The notes under the pieces were generated by a model. That model was not told the DNA's origin. It did not search any database and saw nothing but the letters and a program-made list of their open reading frames with translations. This document shows positions 1 to 11,679 of a stretch of 64,000 nucleotides of DNA, in pieces. The stretch comes from Bolinopsis microptera. Its lineage: Eukaryota > Ctenophora > Tentaculata > Lobata > Bolinopsidae. How positions within the stretch are numbered: the stretch's first letter is position 1; each line of letters starts with the position of its first letter. Where the stretch lies: NCBI RefSeq assembly GCF_026151205.1, contig NC_087072.1, positions 7,364,084-7,428,083 of the forward strand, read 5' to 3'. The position numbers were made by a program, and so were the translations under genes.

Positions 1-1113
1 GCCCCTTTTCCTTCTGCAACCCAAAATCCTGGGATCCTACCTGAAAGAATTTTGTAAAAGATTTCTGGGTTAGTAGATAATACGCTGTTCGTAATCAAGA
101 AGTTCTCAATAAATTCTCAAACCTCGAAATTGAAAGGTTAAGAGCCATAATTGATTATTACGAGAGCATTACATAGCTCCAGAAGCCCCATTAAGATGCA
201 GCGAAGAGTCGTTAATTATTTGGTCCTGCAACCTGACGTTTTCTTGCAGAGGAACACATACAAATGCAGCATATATGCGCAGAAAATGAAGCGATTCTGC
301 AATGACAGATCAATTCATGCGACATACCAGTCATATTTTAAATGAAGACGTGAGCCAAAACTACTTGTGACGTTTTCACCGAGCATGATCGCGAAAGAAC
401 CAGTGCAGAAGCTGCTCAAACAAACTTTGTATTTGAAGTAGCATTTTCAACGTAGCTCAGAAAATGGTATGGTTATCATATTCCTCTTAGTCTTGGTCTT
501 AAGCAATAAACAAGAGTTTAAATCTCACAGTCTCAGGTTTACATCTTGGTTGTCAGCAGTATACTCTTTTATTCAGTATTATTGTTGATGATATGATGCT
601 GACTAAGGAACCCTCGTGTTTAACACGTGATATGACAGACCCTTAAATAACCCCTTATATTATTATTATTACTACCGAGAACTGGTTTGTAAGCCATGTG
701 TCACACTCACTGCAAAATACGTTTTAAACTCATTCGCAATAAGTTCATCAGAAGAAAGTTAAAACTAGATCATCAATAAAATATGAGTACACTCTATTTT
801 AATCAGCTACTGCTCAGCTCATGTGATGAATGATTATTCAATATTTAAGGTTCAACAATGAATGAAGCACCTTGCCCTTTTTCACCGCTGGTGATTGATA
901 TTTTTGTGACATAATATGTAATAAAAACAGAGAAACGCACCCAATTCATTTTTTCCCTTTCATATTAATGTCTTAATCAAATTGAATTCCTGTATCATTA
1001 TGATGTCCAAGAGATAATCCAGAGAATACATTTTAATTTCCATTATTACAAAATAAACAAATTTACTTCTCAGGTTTACCTAATAATTATGATTAAAAAG
1101 AACAAGATCGTAG
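1..1113. other. No gene recognised
   Basis: AT-rich DNA. A 64-codon open frame at 151-345 (+) shows no recognisable domain. I see no tRNA, rRNA or repeat here. Confidence 0.5.
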
Positions 1114-1314
1114 CTAACTTACTTTTAGTTTAGCTATTTTAGCGATGTTCCGATGTACAGGCGTCTCGCTTTCCTTCCTTATTGGCACCGGCATAACAAC
1201 TCCTACCTGCGAATCTAACTGTGCAGCTACCAGGCTATAACTCATGCAGACATAAAATGTCGAAATAATGATTTCATCGCATGTGCATGTCAGTCCAATC
1301 GAATCTAATGTCAA
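1114..1314 (-). CDS. Possible exon of an unidentified minus-strand gene
   Basis: A minus-strand frame of 66 codons has a good splice donor (GTAAGT) near its 3' end at about 1,118-1,123, after a Lys-rich stretch. A second possible donor (GTAGGA) lies inside it. The peptide has Cys and hydrophobic residues in its first half but no domain I recognise. If real, the rest of the gene lies to the left of the window or in exons I could not find. It may equally be a chance frame. Confidence 0.15.
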   Translation of the reverse strand: MTLDSIGLTCTCDEIIISTFYVCMSYSLVAAQLDSQVGVVMPVPIRKESETPVHRNIAKIAKLKVS

Positions 1315-1424
1315 GACCGTTTTGAAGGGCTTGAATAGCTTAAAAGACTGAAATTCAACTAATTCGGTATTTGAGATTTAGTTTAACTGTTTTACAATTT
1401 AACTATTTTCACCTGACCATTTAA

Positions 1425-1527
1425 AACCGCTTTGACATGGTTAGTACCTGACACTTGTGTCAGTTGCTATCCATATGGACACATACTGACGTCTGACATA
1501 CAGGCACATTATTTCATTTGGCTACTT
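1425..1527 (+). repeat. LINE 3'-end-like dispersed repeat, copy 1
   Basis: About 60 bp here (CATGGTTAGTACCTGACACT and flanks) closely match 39,978-40,033, followed in both places by ATTATTTCATTT. At the second site this is the 3' end downstream of a broken LINE ORF1, with a (TTTCA)n tail. This copy is therefore probably a 5'-truncated 3' end of the same family. Confidence 0.55.
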
Positions 1528-2855
1528 TTAGGGCTAATTTCCTTGGGGTATTTTAACTTCTAGTCCAAATTTGGGTAATAAAAGCGTTTCGAAATCACAG
1601 TAAAATAGAAGTCTACGTCTATACTCTATAGTTGATTAGTTCTATGAGTCGTTGTGCGTAAAGATGTCAATCTCTAAGATATGGCACAGTAAAACTGTTT
1701 GAGTTGTAAAAGCGATCAACTAGATGGTGTGATCAACAAGCAACACGTTTCGCAGTAAAACAGCAAGAAAATCTTTAGAAAATTAAAAACATCTCAATTA
1801 TTGTGGACCGCATATTGCTCGCTAGTATTTCAGCTCGGATAGGTCAGGACGAGGTCAGGTCACGGTCACGTGCTAGCAGATATCGCTTCACAGTGGTCCG
1901 TGTGGAGCGGTGTTGCATGCTACGCACATTTGTTCACATCTTGTGTTCTCGGACACTGATTTTATTTCGTGTGAAGTTGAGGTGCAGTACTGCCGGACGG
2001 TGGGAAATGGGCGTCACGTGATTAGGACACGTGGTCAAGCTGAGATATTCTGTGAGATATATAGTGACATACAAGGGACTGTACTCTTTGACAGGTATTT
2101 ACTGTAAATCCAGCCAGATAGAGGGCAAATGGACGTATTAAGCGGGAGCATCGCGAAAATAGGGCTTATAAGTTGTGAATAAGCAGGAATCGCGATCGAG
2201 ATCGGGAATTATGAACAGTTTGTAGTAAAAAGTTACATTGTAACCATGTTGCAATAGCGAGCAAATAATTCTCGTTAATAGTGCTCGAGCAATGCAGTAG
2301 TGGCATAAATTACTAGGTTCCGTACAGACTCAACTCTGCGCCCGTGTCAATATGTTCATTATATGCAAGCCTCTTGATTTATAAGCCATTCTACTGCTGG
2401 TAAAATTATAATTAATCAAGAAACGACAGAGCTGCAGAGTCAGAAAGATGGAATAACATTTCTTGAGAACAATAAGGTTATGATTACAAAGGCGACAACA
2501 AGGCTTGTCAAGGTTAACAAGGGCTATAGCAAGTGAGAAGCAATGTACTGTCAGCTCCAGACAATGGGGAACCTACCGATCAGAGCTAGTGTTGTAGAGG
2601 AGCTGTGTTGGAAGAGGTAGGATGTGGCTCATACACAACACTGACAAGTGATTATAGGGGCCCGGTATGACGTAAGTAATATCTGGTGTCCACTGTATAG
2701 TGTATGACAGTGAGTGAACCTACACATTGAGTGGTAATTACATATTGATAGTGTTTATACTTGATAGTGTTATATAGACAGTTATAGTGTTATACTTGAT
2801 CACTCGTGCAGTGTCTGATCAGCTTGATGGGCATGATTTCTATATTATGTTGTAG
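1528..2855. other. No gene recognised
   Basis: Short open frames at 1,803-2,107 overlap in different phases and have no domain signature. Several CACGTG-like words occur around 1,870 and 2,010-2,030, but no gene can be tied to them. Confidence 0.45.
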
Positions 2856-2858
2856 AGT

Positions 2859-3150
2859 ATGAAGGATATGAAGGATATGAAGGATATGAAGGATATGAAG
2901 GATATGAAGGATATGAAGGATATGAAGGATATGAAGGATATGAAGGATATGAAGGATATGAAGGATATGAAGGATATGAAGGATATGAAGGATATGAAGG
3001 ATATGAAGGATATGAAGGATATGAAGGATATGAAGGATATGAAGGATATGAAGGATATGAAGGATATGAAGGATATGAACGATATGAACGATATGAACGA
3101 TATGAGGAGTATGTAGGATATGAAGGATATGAGGAGTATGTAGGATATGA
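2859..3150. repeat. 9-bp minisatellite (ATGAAGGAT)n
   Basis: There are twenty-four perfect head-to-tail copies of ATGAAGGAT from 2,859 to 3,074, then three ATGAACGAT variants and degenerate units with ATGAGGAGT and ATGTAGGAT to about 3,150. Because the period is a multiple of three, the array stays open in both orientations (Met-Lys-Asp on plus, Ile-Leu-His on minus). Those frames are artefacts of the period, not protein evidence. The degenerate copies are all at the right end, which suggests expansion from the left. Confidence 0.95.
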
Positions 3151-4343
3151 AAGGTTTTTGTATCCTTAATAAATAGTATAAAGATGAAATCAGTTATATT
3201 GCACCATCGGGTTCCATTATTGTGTAACATGCATGGTACTTGCAATTAGATATACTATCTGCCATACTGTGCCTAGTATAAGATGAATTGCCATAACACA
3301 TGAACTAACTGTCAACTAACATGGTGCGTAACTAATCAGACTAATCAGACTATGTCTGGTCACCGGACTATAAAACCTCCGGTTCTTGTGAATTCCACCC
3401 GGTAAAACTCGTAAATCAGTCCAGTACAGTTTTCGTTTCAAAGATCGTACGATTCTGTAATTTAAAATTTATTTGTTCGTAACTGGAGATCTTGTTATTA
3501 TTATTGAGATATATGTAAATGTCTAGCATTGATTCCCAATACCACTGTGGTAATAGCTGGTATTACAGCCTATATGGTGTAAAATGACCTTGATATGGCG
3601 AGACTTTTAAATTAAACGTGTTTGCCAACAAGTCTTGCCATTACAAACACACAACTAATAAATAAAGCCTTTTAAAGCCATTTAAGGCCATTTGTATACT
3701 CTATAATGGTTTTGTAATAGCTCTTTAACAGGCGATAATGGCCTTGTCTAAGAAGAGATGATGTTATTTTGGGAGTATATATCCCGTCCGATATGCTCCT
3801 CGATCGAGCAGTCAATTTGTTTAAAATCCCAGAATACTTCAATCATGCAGTGAAGCCTATAATATTCTAAATTTGATCGCTTGTCTCAAAATTAAACCTC
3901 TCTTTCAGTAAATTTCATAACATCTAATCCACATAACGGAAATAACAAATTGACAGCGAGTTAAATTTCTGACATATGCTTATAATTTTCATCATGTTGA
4001 GATAACAATGGCATTGTTTGTGCATGTAGTTTTGATTAACTGGATATTATCAAAACGTCAATTTAAAAAATCAAGTCTGCTGTCTGCATGAACGAATGTC
4101 AAAATGCTTCCCAAACATTGAATAAAAAATTGCAAATTAATTCAGTTACTTTAAAAATACATTAAGCAGCTAACTGGGCCCATGAATACCTGGTCGAAAT
4201 AACCAAGGAGGCAGGAGCCTGGGTCGTTTTCACGGGTCATTCACACCGTTATAAAAACACCCTATACACAATAAATTAAATAACAACCCGCATAATATTC
4301 ACGAATTAAGTAAAATAACAACACAATAACAACCCGTATGAAT
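3151..4343. other. No gene recognised
   Basis: AT-rich intergenic sequence lying 3' of the minus-strand GPCR. I see no repeat, RNA gene or convincing poly(A) signal. Confidence 0.45.
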
Positions 4344-5594
4344 TCACGGAGAACTTCTTGGTGAATGAACACAGCTATCAAGTGTCTCACTCTGAATCTG
4401 GTAGCTGGAAGAAGTAAAAGTCTGGATCTCCACCACATCTAGGTACTTATCCGAGGAGGGGTCCCTGGTGCTGGCTTTAACAACCGTGTGAACCGTTACT
4501 TTAGTCCGGGGTGTATTGTTCAAACTGTCTATTCCCCTCCGGAACACCACCTCTTGTACAGCTGAGGACAGGATGTTTTGTTGGGCCACACTAAAAGAAA
4601 GAACGCCTCGTCTGGTTAGCCTGAAATCGTCCATCCTACACAGATACACGAAGGGGTTCAGCAGGGAGTTGAGTTGGACTAGTGAAATGTAGGTCATGGG
4701 CCAGAAATATCTTACCAGGAACAGGTTAGGTCCGCTCATCAGGTCCACATGGAACATAGTGAGAACAGCATAGCGTCCGATACACAAAAACACGGGGATA
4801 TTACAGAGAATGTACACTAAAGTGAATACCAAGACGGTTACGGTAGCTTTAGCTCTCTTCTTGTTGGCTGATTGACAGGAGGTCTTAGTTGACTGTTTCA
4901 GCTGTAGGGTTACGATACAGATAACAGCTGATATTATTATCGGGATTATGGGGAACGCTATGCAGATTAAAGCCAGATAGAAATCTATAACTTCATAGAC
5001 AGCGTTATTTATCTTCATGTAGGGGTATGTGTCGAATATGTCCATGTTGTACCGTCCAAACATGAGGAACCCAATGAGGTACCGGCCCACCAGGAACACT
5101 GCATACGCCAGTATCACCGCACAGGCTACCCGTCTCTTGATGACCACCAGTGGCCGGGCAACCTTCAAAGTTCTCATAATGCTGATAACCAGCACTAGAT
5201 AGACAGAGAAGTATGGAAAAGGTTCCCAGGATATACCCCAGAACTGCATAAAGTTATAGTTAGCGAAGAGGGTTGGTTTCCGTTTGTTGAGCATGAGAAT
5301 GAAGTAGGGGTAGCCGTTTAAACTGATCCAGGCGTCGGTGAGCGCGATGGCGATGTAGACGGCGGAGGAAGCGCTGGGTTTCTGGCGTCGGAAGTAGGAA
5401 ACAGCTATGATATTGAGAGGAGTGCCAACTAGAAGGCATGTCAGGGAGAGAAGGCCCATGACCTTGTCAGGGAATTCCAGAGGTGAGAAGTAATCTGAGG
5501 AGGTGAGGTTGGTGAGGTTATGAGGGAGGTGGAAGTGGTCGGAGTGCCTTACAATCTCTGTGCCAATGTGGTGGTGTATCCCGTCACCTGCCAT
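4344..5594 (-). CDS. Class A (rhodopsin-like) GPCR, single exon, orphan
   Basis: This is a 416-residue plasma-membrane receptor frame without introns. Asn-linked glycosylation sequons lie at residues 26 and 29. Seven hydrophobic segments fall at about 45-68, 78-101, 127-147, 156-179, 203-231, 248-273 and 298-319. Class A marks are GTPLN in TM1 (57-61), the TM2 aspartate (about 87) and NPFVY in TM7 (313-317), followed by a helix-8 region and a Ser/Thr-rich tail of about 95 residues. The DRY box is replaced by MRTLKVARP, keeping the central Arg. I do not see the usual Cys at the top of TM3, so the conserved extracellular disulfide may be absent. The start is the first Met before the sequons; TATATAAT lies about 50 bp upstream. 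Single-exon orphan GPCRs like this often belong to lineage-expanded chemosensory or peptide receptor sets; the ligand is unknown. Confidence 0.9.
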   Translation of the reverse strand: MAGDGIHHHIGTEIVRHSDHFHLPHNLTNLTSSDYFSPLEFPDKVMGLLSLTCLLVGTPLNIIAVSYFRRQKPSASSAVYIAIALTDAWISLNGYPYFILMLNKRKPTLFANYNFMQFWGISWEPFPYFSVYLVLVISIMRTLKVARPLVVIKRRVACAVILAYAVFLVGRYLIGFLMFGRYNMDIFDTYPYMKINNAVYEVIDFYLALICIAFPIIPIIISAVICIVTLQLKQSTKTSCQSANKKRAKATVTVLVFTLVYILCNIPVFLCIGRYAVLTMFHVDLMSGPNLFLVRYFWPMTYISLVQLNSLLNPFVYLCRMDDFRLTRRGVLSFSVAQQNILSSAVQEVVFRRGIDSLNNTPRTKVTVHTVVKASTRDPSSDKYLDVVEIQTFTSSSYQIQSETLDSCVHSPRSSP

Positions 5595-6283
5595 ACCTTA
5601 ATACCTACTGGGGACGATAGATTAGGGCAAATTAAAGGATATTATATACTGACATATTTGATATAAAAGTTTACTTTCCATGAACATCTGAAAAGCTTTT
5701 GCAGTAAAGCACATTTACTGTTATTTTTGGTATTAATCAAAAACTCAACAAAGCAGCACAAATCCTGCACCATATTGCGCAAAATCCACGCGATGACCGA
5801 TCATGAGTAGTACAGCTATAGTAGCACAAGTGTCAGTTTTCTATGACAAGCATATAATACAATAGCCGAAACGGGAGTTTTATGCTGTCTCGGAAATGAC
5901 TAGAATGTTCATCGTTCTCTAGACTTAATATAAGACCATGCAACAGCCTCACAGCCTGATCGTATCGCATAATTAATTAGTCGAAGGAAACAAGTGTACG
6001 TGTTGTACTTGCGTGGGGTCATAGGAATGAAAGAATATTTATCTGAAATAAAGTAATGGCATTTTAACTAGGTCATGCCTCAACCGCCTCAACCCTTCTA
6101 CAATTTTCCAGAAGAAAGTTTCTGTCAGTTTATAATTTTGAGATGACCCTTAAAAGAAATGAAATGCTCGAAATTGTTTTTTATAAACTGCGACAGAAAG
6201 TGTTCTTTGCGTGAGTATGGTAATGGTACATATAACGGTGGTATAACGTTTTTAGCTCTATTTTCAGGATATGCAGGCCGCAG
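5595..6283. other. No gene recognised
   Basis: Upstream region of the minus-strand GPCR. Apart from the TATATAAT noted for that gene, nothing is recognisable. Confidence 0.45.
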
Positions 6284-6790
6284 GGTGGTGCAAAAAGAAT
6301 GTTGGGACTTTAACTGTTTAAATGGCCACAATTTCTGAGACAAATGGTTTAAAGACATACTTATTCGATTTGTCAGATCACACTCCTTCATGACTAAATT
6401 GACGATTTAGAGAATTTTACCTGTTAAAAATTGGTAAAAAATAAGGGCGTGGCCAGAGTCAATATTATCCGACATGTTAGAGTCAAAAAAATTGTTTGGT
6501 TGTTCCTGACCCTATAGAGCAACTAATAAGATATGATCTCTAATTATTTGAACAACTAATGATAATTTGAACCACCCTAATGCAGGGTGGTACAAAAAGA
6601 ATATTGGGATTTTAACAACTGTTTAAATGGCCACAATTTCTGAGACAAATGGTTTAAAGACATACTTATTCGATTTGTCACATAAGCTCTATTCTGGAGA
6701 AGCTCTATTCTCAGGATATGCAGGGTACTGGTGCAAAAAGAATGTTGGGACTTTAACTGTTTAAATGGCCACAATTTCTGAGACAAATCA
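6284..6790. repeat. Three spaced direct copies of a ~95-bp unit
   Basis: A unit containing GGGACTTTAACTGTTTAAAT and TTTCTGAGACAAATGG occurs at about 6,284-6,385, 6,586-6,680 and 6,727-6,790 (last copy truncated). Spacers are unequal (about 200 and 45 bp), so this is a segmental duplication rather than a simple satellite. The two minus-strand open frames over it (6,125-6,391 and 6,577-6,831) share peptides only because the DNA is repeated. Confidence 0.85.
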
Positions 6791-6889
6791 AATAAACGAG
6801 CAAAGTATGTCTCGAATCTAGTAGTAGTCACTGGTCAGGTAAATCTTCATAAATCATAATATTTAAGGAACTACTCGACTTCAAAAGGT

Positions 6890-6935
6890 TCGTGCAGCCT
6901 ATAACAGAGCCCGATGCCTAGTGCAGCCTATAACA
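6890..6935. repeat. Tandem duplication of a ~30-bp unit
   Basis: GTGCAGCCTATAACAGAGCC occurs twice in direct orientation about 30 bp apart. Confidence 0.8.
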
Positions 6936-9616
6936 GAGCCTTATGCTCAGATAAATGAGATAATGGCTGAGAGACTATTCGAGTTCCTTTTTGCTTTTTA
7001 CCACTAAATACTCGGAATGCATATGAAAATCACAAATTATAATCTCAATAGTAGTAGCGTTATATGTCGGGGACAAACAACTGTAATTTTCCACCATTAA
7101 ATTTCGAACGTATCATGTAATTTTACTTTGAGAGAGTCGAACGTTAGGGTTTGTCGAAATAGAGTATATGTTGAAGTAGGGTACATGTTAATGTAGGGTA
7201 CGTGTACCGCAGAACAATGGTGCGTGTACCGACAAACCGTGAAAAGATACAATTACAAGACCATCGCCAAGTTTAATATATTAATCTCACACACAATATA
7301 GTTGCATCGCTGATACACCCATTATTGCAAAATCGATAAGCTAAGTGCATAGTGATACTGCCTGAAAGAGGGCTGACCATAGTTTATTTGATCTGTCCAC
7401 AAAATAATTTTAACTTAATATCTTGAGGAGATAAATGAGCACTATAAGTATATATTTAGTTAAATTATAAAGTTATTGGAGTCGACTGTATGAACTATGA
7501 ATTGCATGAAATCACGATATAAAACTGCAGAAGAGTGAATTACGCAATTCATTGACATTATAAATGTATGTGCTTTTTATGTGCGAAGATTAAATATGGA
7601 TAATTATTTACAGTCATGTCTAGAGACCGTTCACATATTACGTAAACCAGTTTTCGGCGCAGGCTTTTCCCTCCTGTCCCCTCTACGTAATATGCGATCG
7701 ATTTCATAGTCGATAATATTATATCATCGCTTATAATGTTTTAATAGAATATGATCATTAACCCAAAATATATATTATGATCTATCATTATCGTCATTAA
7801 ACTACAGTAATGAAAACAAATGGCAAAAATTAAACATTGGTACGACTATGACTTGCTCAACTGTTACATCATCCCGCTTAAAAGAACCCCGTGCAGGTCT
7901 AGAAATGTTTTACATTCACCTAGGTCACCTACCAATTTGCCAAGATGCTACAGATAATAGACTCTTATTATATTTTAATATTATTATATCAGCTTAGCAT
8001 AGTACCCCTCAGTCTGTGACTTAGAGAAATGTCATCCTTATTCCTTAACCTATTAAGACGGCCGCTGATCTTATATGAAGACCCGCCTTGATCTCATATC
8101 TTTGATAAATTCATGCGATGTTTCTACCAAAAAACCTTTATAAAGTTTAAAGCATAAATATATAGGTTTCACGCAGAAGTTAGTAGACAGCGTATCAGAA
8201 ACAGCCTCGGTTAAGCAGTTATCGTTTTGGTCTATAGAACAAGGCAAATAACTGTTAAAAACTAAATGAAAATAGTTGACATTTCGGTGGCTGATGGAAC
8301 AATTGCGCCCAATCTAAATCAAGCTACTATATAAGGAGACTCTTGAGGCTTACCACTCACTACTTCACTAGTTACATGAAGTCTGGTGCAAATGATTTAT
8401 AGTTACTTGAAAGTTGAACGGTAGAAACAGGTTTCATTGGATGGAATAATCATGCTTGCCCAATTATAACTAACCAGGTGAGAGTTTATTAATAATCTGT
8501 AAACCGTGGAATGAACTTTAGACGACAGAAATCAGGGTATAAAGAACGTTCTCTTAGTCTTAAAACTTAATGAAATTTGTAGTAAATTTATATTATGGCA
8601 TTTTGGCAGCAGCTAGAATTGAAAGATTTAACAATCTACATCATTTGAATTTTATAAAGTTTAGACTTTAGATCCATGACGAAACAAGAACATTGAACAA
8701 AGCTCGGCTCTTGAAATTTTCAACTAGCTGGAACTGTATAACTATAATTATAAAGGGCTGGTACTACTTAGCGAGTCTATTTTGTTTCCTGTTAAAATAA
8801 TTAGACAGTTATATGATATGTCAAGTGGTATTAATTATGAACTTCTAAGGTTTAAAAGACTTTCAAAGCTTTAAATCATATTAATCCACTTCACTTTCTG
8901 TGTAATGATTGTAACTAACGCTAGTTATAACTACTTCTTTTAATCTTTTATGGTTATTAATGAGAGTTTTAGTTACAATCACTACATCTGGATGCCGGGA
9001 TGGTTTTAATCATACCCGAGTCTCCACAAGTTTGTGTGTCCAGGGAGTTAGGTATAATCAGTCGAGGAGGGTTTCAAATGATTACGGTTGATCAAAGAAT
9101 TGAGCAGGGGTTGTAACACCGATTACACGATCGAAGTATTTAAAATGCCACTCTCTTTAACTGAAGCTTCTCAAGAAGGATAACCGTATCATCTACTGTA
9201 TTAATGATACAGCCCTAGAGATAACCTGCACCCAAACCAGAGAAATTATAGATACTGAAGAATTGATCAAACCCCAAAATCATTGCTACGTATAAATATG
9301 TATGCGTCACGTTCACACCAGAATCCACACTTTGACCATCTTAATATGATCATACTGCGATAAATTTAACGGATTGATGCCATGATCAACCTTGGTGAGG
9401 AAGATAAAGAGCTCTTTGAAGGCTATAAGCTGCTCGGGACAACCAATCCTAGTGGCCTCACAACTAAAAGTCCGTCGTCCAATGGTGCCCTGCGATGCCC
9501 ATCTTGTCTACTTGTCGCTATTAACCATCTAACCTGAGACGTATCAACATAGAAATAGTTACTTACTTTTAGCATATAATATAGCATATAATACCTTGCA
9601 ATAGGCATGCAAATAA
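6936..9616. other. No gene recognised; one small MITE-like element inside
   Basis: Long AT-rich interval. The only structure I can support is the inverted-repeat element at 7,623-7,702. A weak inverted repeat around TGTAATGATTGTAACTAAC and GTTTTAGTTACAATCACTAC (about 8,905-8,990) is also present. Confidence 0.45.
7623..7702. mobile_element. Short MITE, GTTCACATATTACGTA family
   Basis: The left end GACCGTTCACATATTACGTA pairs with CTACGTAATATGCGATCG at the right, giving an element of about 80 bp. The left end is closely related to the ends of the elements at 41,045-41,334 and 47,775-47,925, so these are three members of one family. No target duplication was resolved. Confidence 0.55.
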
Positions 9617-9701
9617 TTGTAGGTTTACAACCTACCAGGACGCGCGCCGAGTTGGACGGTCCAATATATGGAACAGATATTTTACGAGTATCACCCGTTA
9701 A
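9617..9701. mobile_element. Hairpin micro-element with 8-bp target duplication
   Basis: An 85-bp insertion flanked by GCAAATAA on both sides (9,609-9,616 and 9,702-9,709). It starts TTGTAGG and ends ATCACCCGTTAA. A palindrome (GTAGGTTTACAACCTAC) sits at its left end. A related copy lies in inverse orientation at about 23,533-23,620. Its right end matches the terminal repeat of the ~950-bp element at 11,680-12,628. Confidence 0.75.
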
Positions 9702-9707
9702 GCAAAT

Positions 9708-9890
9708 AATATCATGCGTTATCTACGAAGTTATTGACAAAGTTATTAGAAGATCCTATTTATTGCAATCATGCGCTTTCTACGAAGTTATTGACAAATT
9801 AAGTGGAAGATCCTATTTATTAATATCGAGCGTTATCTACGAAGTTATTAACAAAGTAAGTGGAAGATCCTATCTATTGCAATGGGTGAT
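9708..9890. repeat. Three copies of a ~66-bp tandem repeat
   Basis: The unit carries CTACGAAGTTATT near its start and AGAAGATCCTATTTATTG or AGTGGAAGATCCTAT near its end, and occurs three times. The plus frame is open through all copies, each encoding a YEVI(D/N)K...RSYLL motif, and ends at 9,909. No gene structure supports translation. Confidence 0.8.
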
Positions 9891-9909
9891 AAGAAAGACG
9901 AACAAATGA

Positions 9910-10588
9910 TATTAATAATTAATAAGCTACAATATGATGAAAAGAAAAGGTAACAAGATTGGATTAGTTTATTCTCTTGAATCAAACTCTCGGGTACAGG
10001 CATCCGCAAAAGAATGCAACGATATATAATATATATAATATAAAAATCTCCTTTCTTCTGAATAGCTATTGGCTAAGAGTTAATACGACTATGTATTGTT
10101 ACTAGGAATAGTACCGTATTAATAATATACTGGTCATACTGATAGTGGTATATTCATTAGAAGTGTCAGGTCACAGGTGGGCTAATCTATCAAGTGAGCC
10201 TGCTGCCTGCCAGCAAAATTGCAGCAATATACAACAATTCAGGGGTACTGCAGTGGCCCACGGTAATGTGGTACGGACTACGGAGCCTACTTCTAAGTAA
10301 TCATGATTCTTGTAAGTTCGGATTGCCACAACAATATCGCAAGACTTGGGGCAGCAATCTCTTATAAGGTAATTGGAAGAATTAAAAAAAGTGTACTATT
10401 ATCCCTGGTAGAGTCAATCAACAATTGATATAATAACAGTAGTCTATTGTAAACAAATTGATTTTTAGTGACGCAGTTTTTAACCCAAACGTGAGAGCCA
10501 AAAGGTTTGAGTCACCATGTTTATCGACATTGCTCAATTAAAGATTGTGACATTTAGGCTAAAAAGTTGAAACTCGTGTGCATATTAA
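9910..10588. other. No gene recognised
   Basis: AT-rich sequence with a short TATA-dinucleotide stretch near 10,020-10,040. No gene or repeat family seen. Confidence 0.4.
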
Positions 10589-10891
10589 GGGAGCATACAC
10601 CAAAAATGTCCAGCCCAAATGACCTCATAGGAAGTTCAGAACAAGATATGAATAAACTTCGTGCAACATTTCAGCTCGATATAACAAGAAATGATTGACT
10701 TATAACAAAACAAATTGTGCTTTTCCGAAAAATGTACTTTAACCAGGAAATGCTCGATAACAAAAATGGGAATCCTCAAAAACAATTTTTTTTTGTGTGG
10801 AAACGGTGCGCTAGATGGTTATAGTTACTAAACTTCCTATGAGGTCTGCATTTGGGTTGGACAGTTTTTGACAGTTTTGGTGTATACCCCC
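10589..10891. mobile_element. 303-bp MITE with TTAA target duplication
   Basis: TTAA lies at 10,585-10,588 and 10,892-10,895. The ends are inverted: GGGAGCATACACCAAAA at the left and the complement of TTTTGGTGTATACCCCC at the right. Similarity extends inward about 50 bp through CCTCATAGGAAGTT. A TTAA target is typical of piggyBac-type and Kolobok elements. The element carries no coding capacity, so it is non-autonomous. Confidence 0.75.
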
Positions 10892-10895
10892 TTAA

Positions 10896-11679
10896 AGTTA
10901 AAGGCAGTAAAATTAGCGGGCTGCGATACTGATGAATGGGGATTTGCTACCGGCAATCCCATGGCAACAATAATCATATTGGCTATGTTACATCTATATA
11001 TGTGCAAATCATATTGGAACCATCTGAATGAAGTAATATACGAATAGACAAATAATCGCCCTACAGGACGTCCTGCATGTGTCTTCATCAGTCGATTAAG
11101 TAGTCTGGAGAAAAATGGGTTGAAAAGAAGAATTAATAATGTCATTGTTTTGATGTGAGGCTCATTGGTGAACTTCCACGTGGCAGTACGGATGCTGGGT
11201 CCACAGACCCTTTCAACAAAATAATATATCTATACCTTTCTTTAAACCGATCTTTCAATCAACGCTTCAATCGAGACACCTATACGTTATGAAATACTCC
11301 TGATTCTAACAAGTTGCAAATTAAAGGTAAATTAAAGAACCTCTCGCAATATTAATTGCCGAATCGAATATCGGACAATTTAGAGTTCATTTAGAATTCA
11401 TGATGCGTATTGCACACGGTGAAGTATAAAATGACATTTTCAGGCGTTACCAATTAGTACCACTTCTGTTAAGCCGACATGGCAACTTCAGCATTTTAAT
11501 TTGTGTCTGGGAATTTCAACTGCAAGCGATCACAATATCAGTATCACCAGATTTCTTGTAAAACGCGAACGTAATGTCTGAAAATATTCTGGTGACACAC
11601 TAAAAAGGCACCAAAATTTGATGAAAATGCATAATTTCTGCCGCACAGAACAAGCTTGGACCTATTTTTGATAACGTGT
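10896..11679. other. No gene recognised
   Basis: Minus-strand frames at 10,837-11,145 and 11,600-11,794 overlap transposon ends and lack any domain signature. Confidence 0.4.

Noticed and set aside
2790-3245. Long open frames of repeating Ile-Leu-His (minus) and Met-Lys-Asp (plus)
   Set aside because: They are produced by a 9-bp tandem repeat whose period is a multiple of three; no flanking gene structure.
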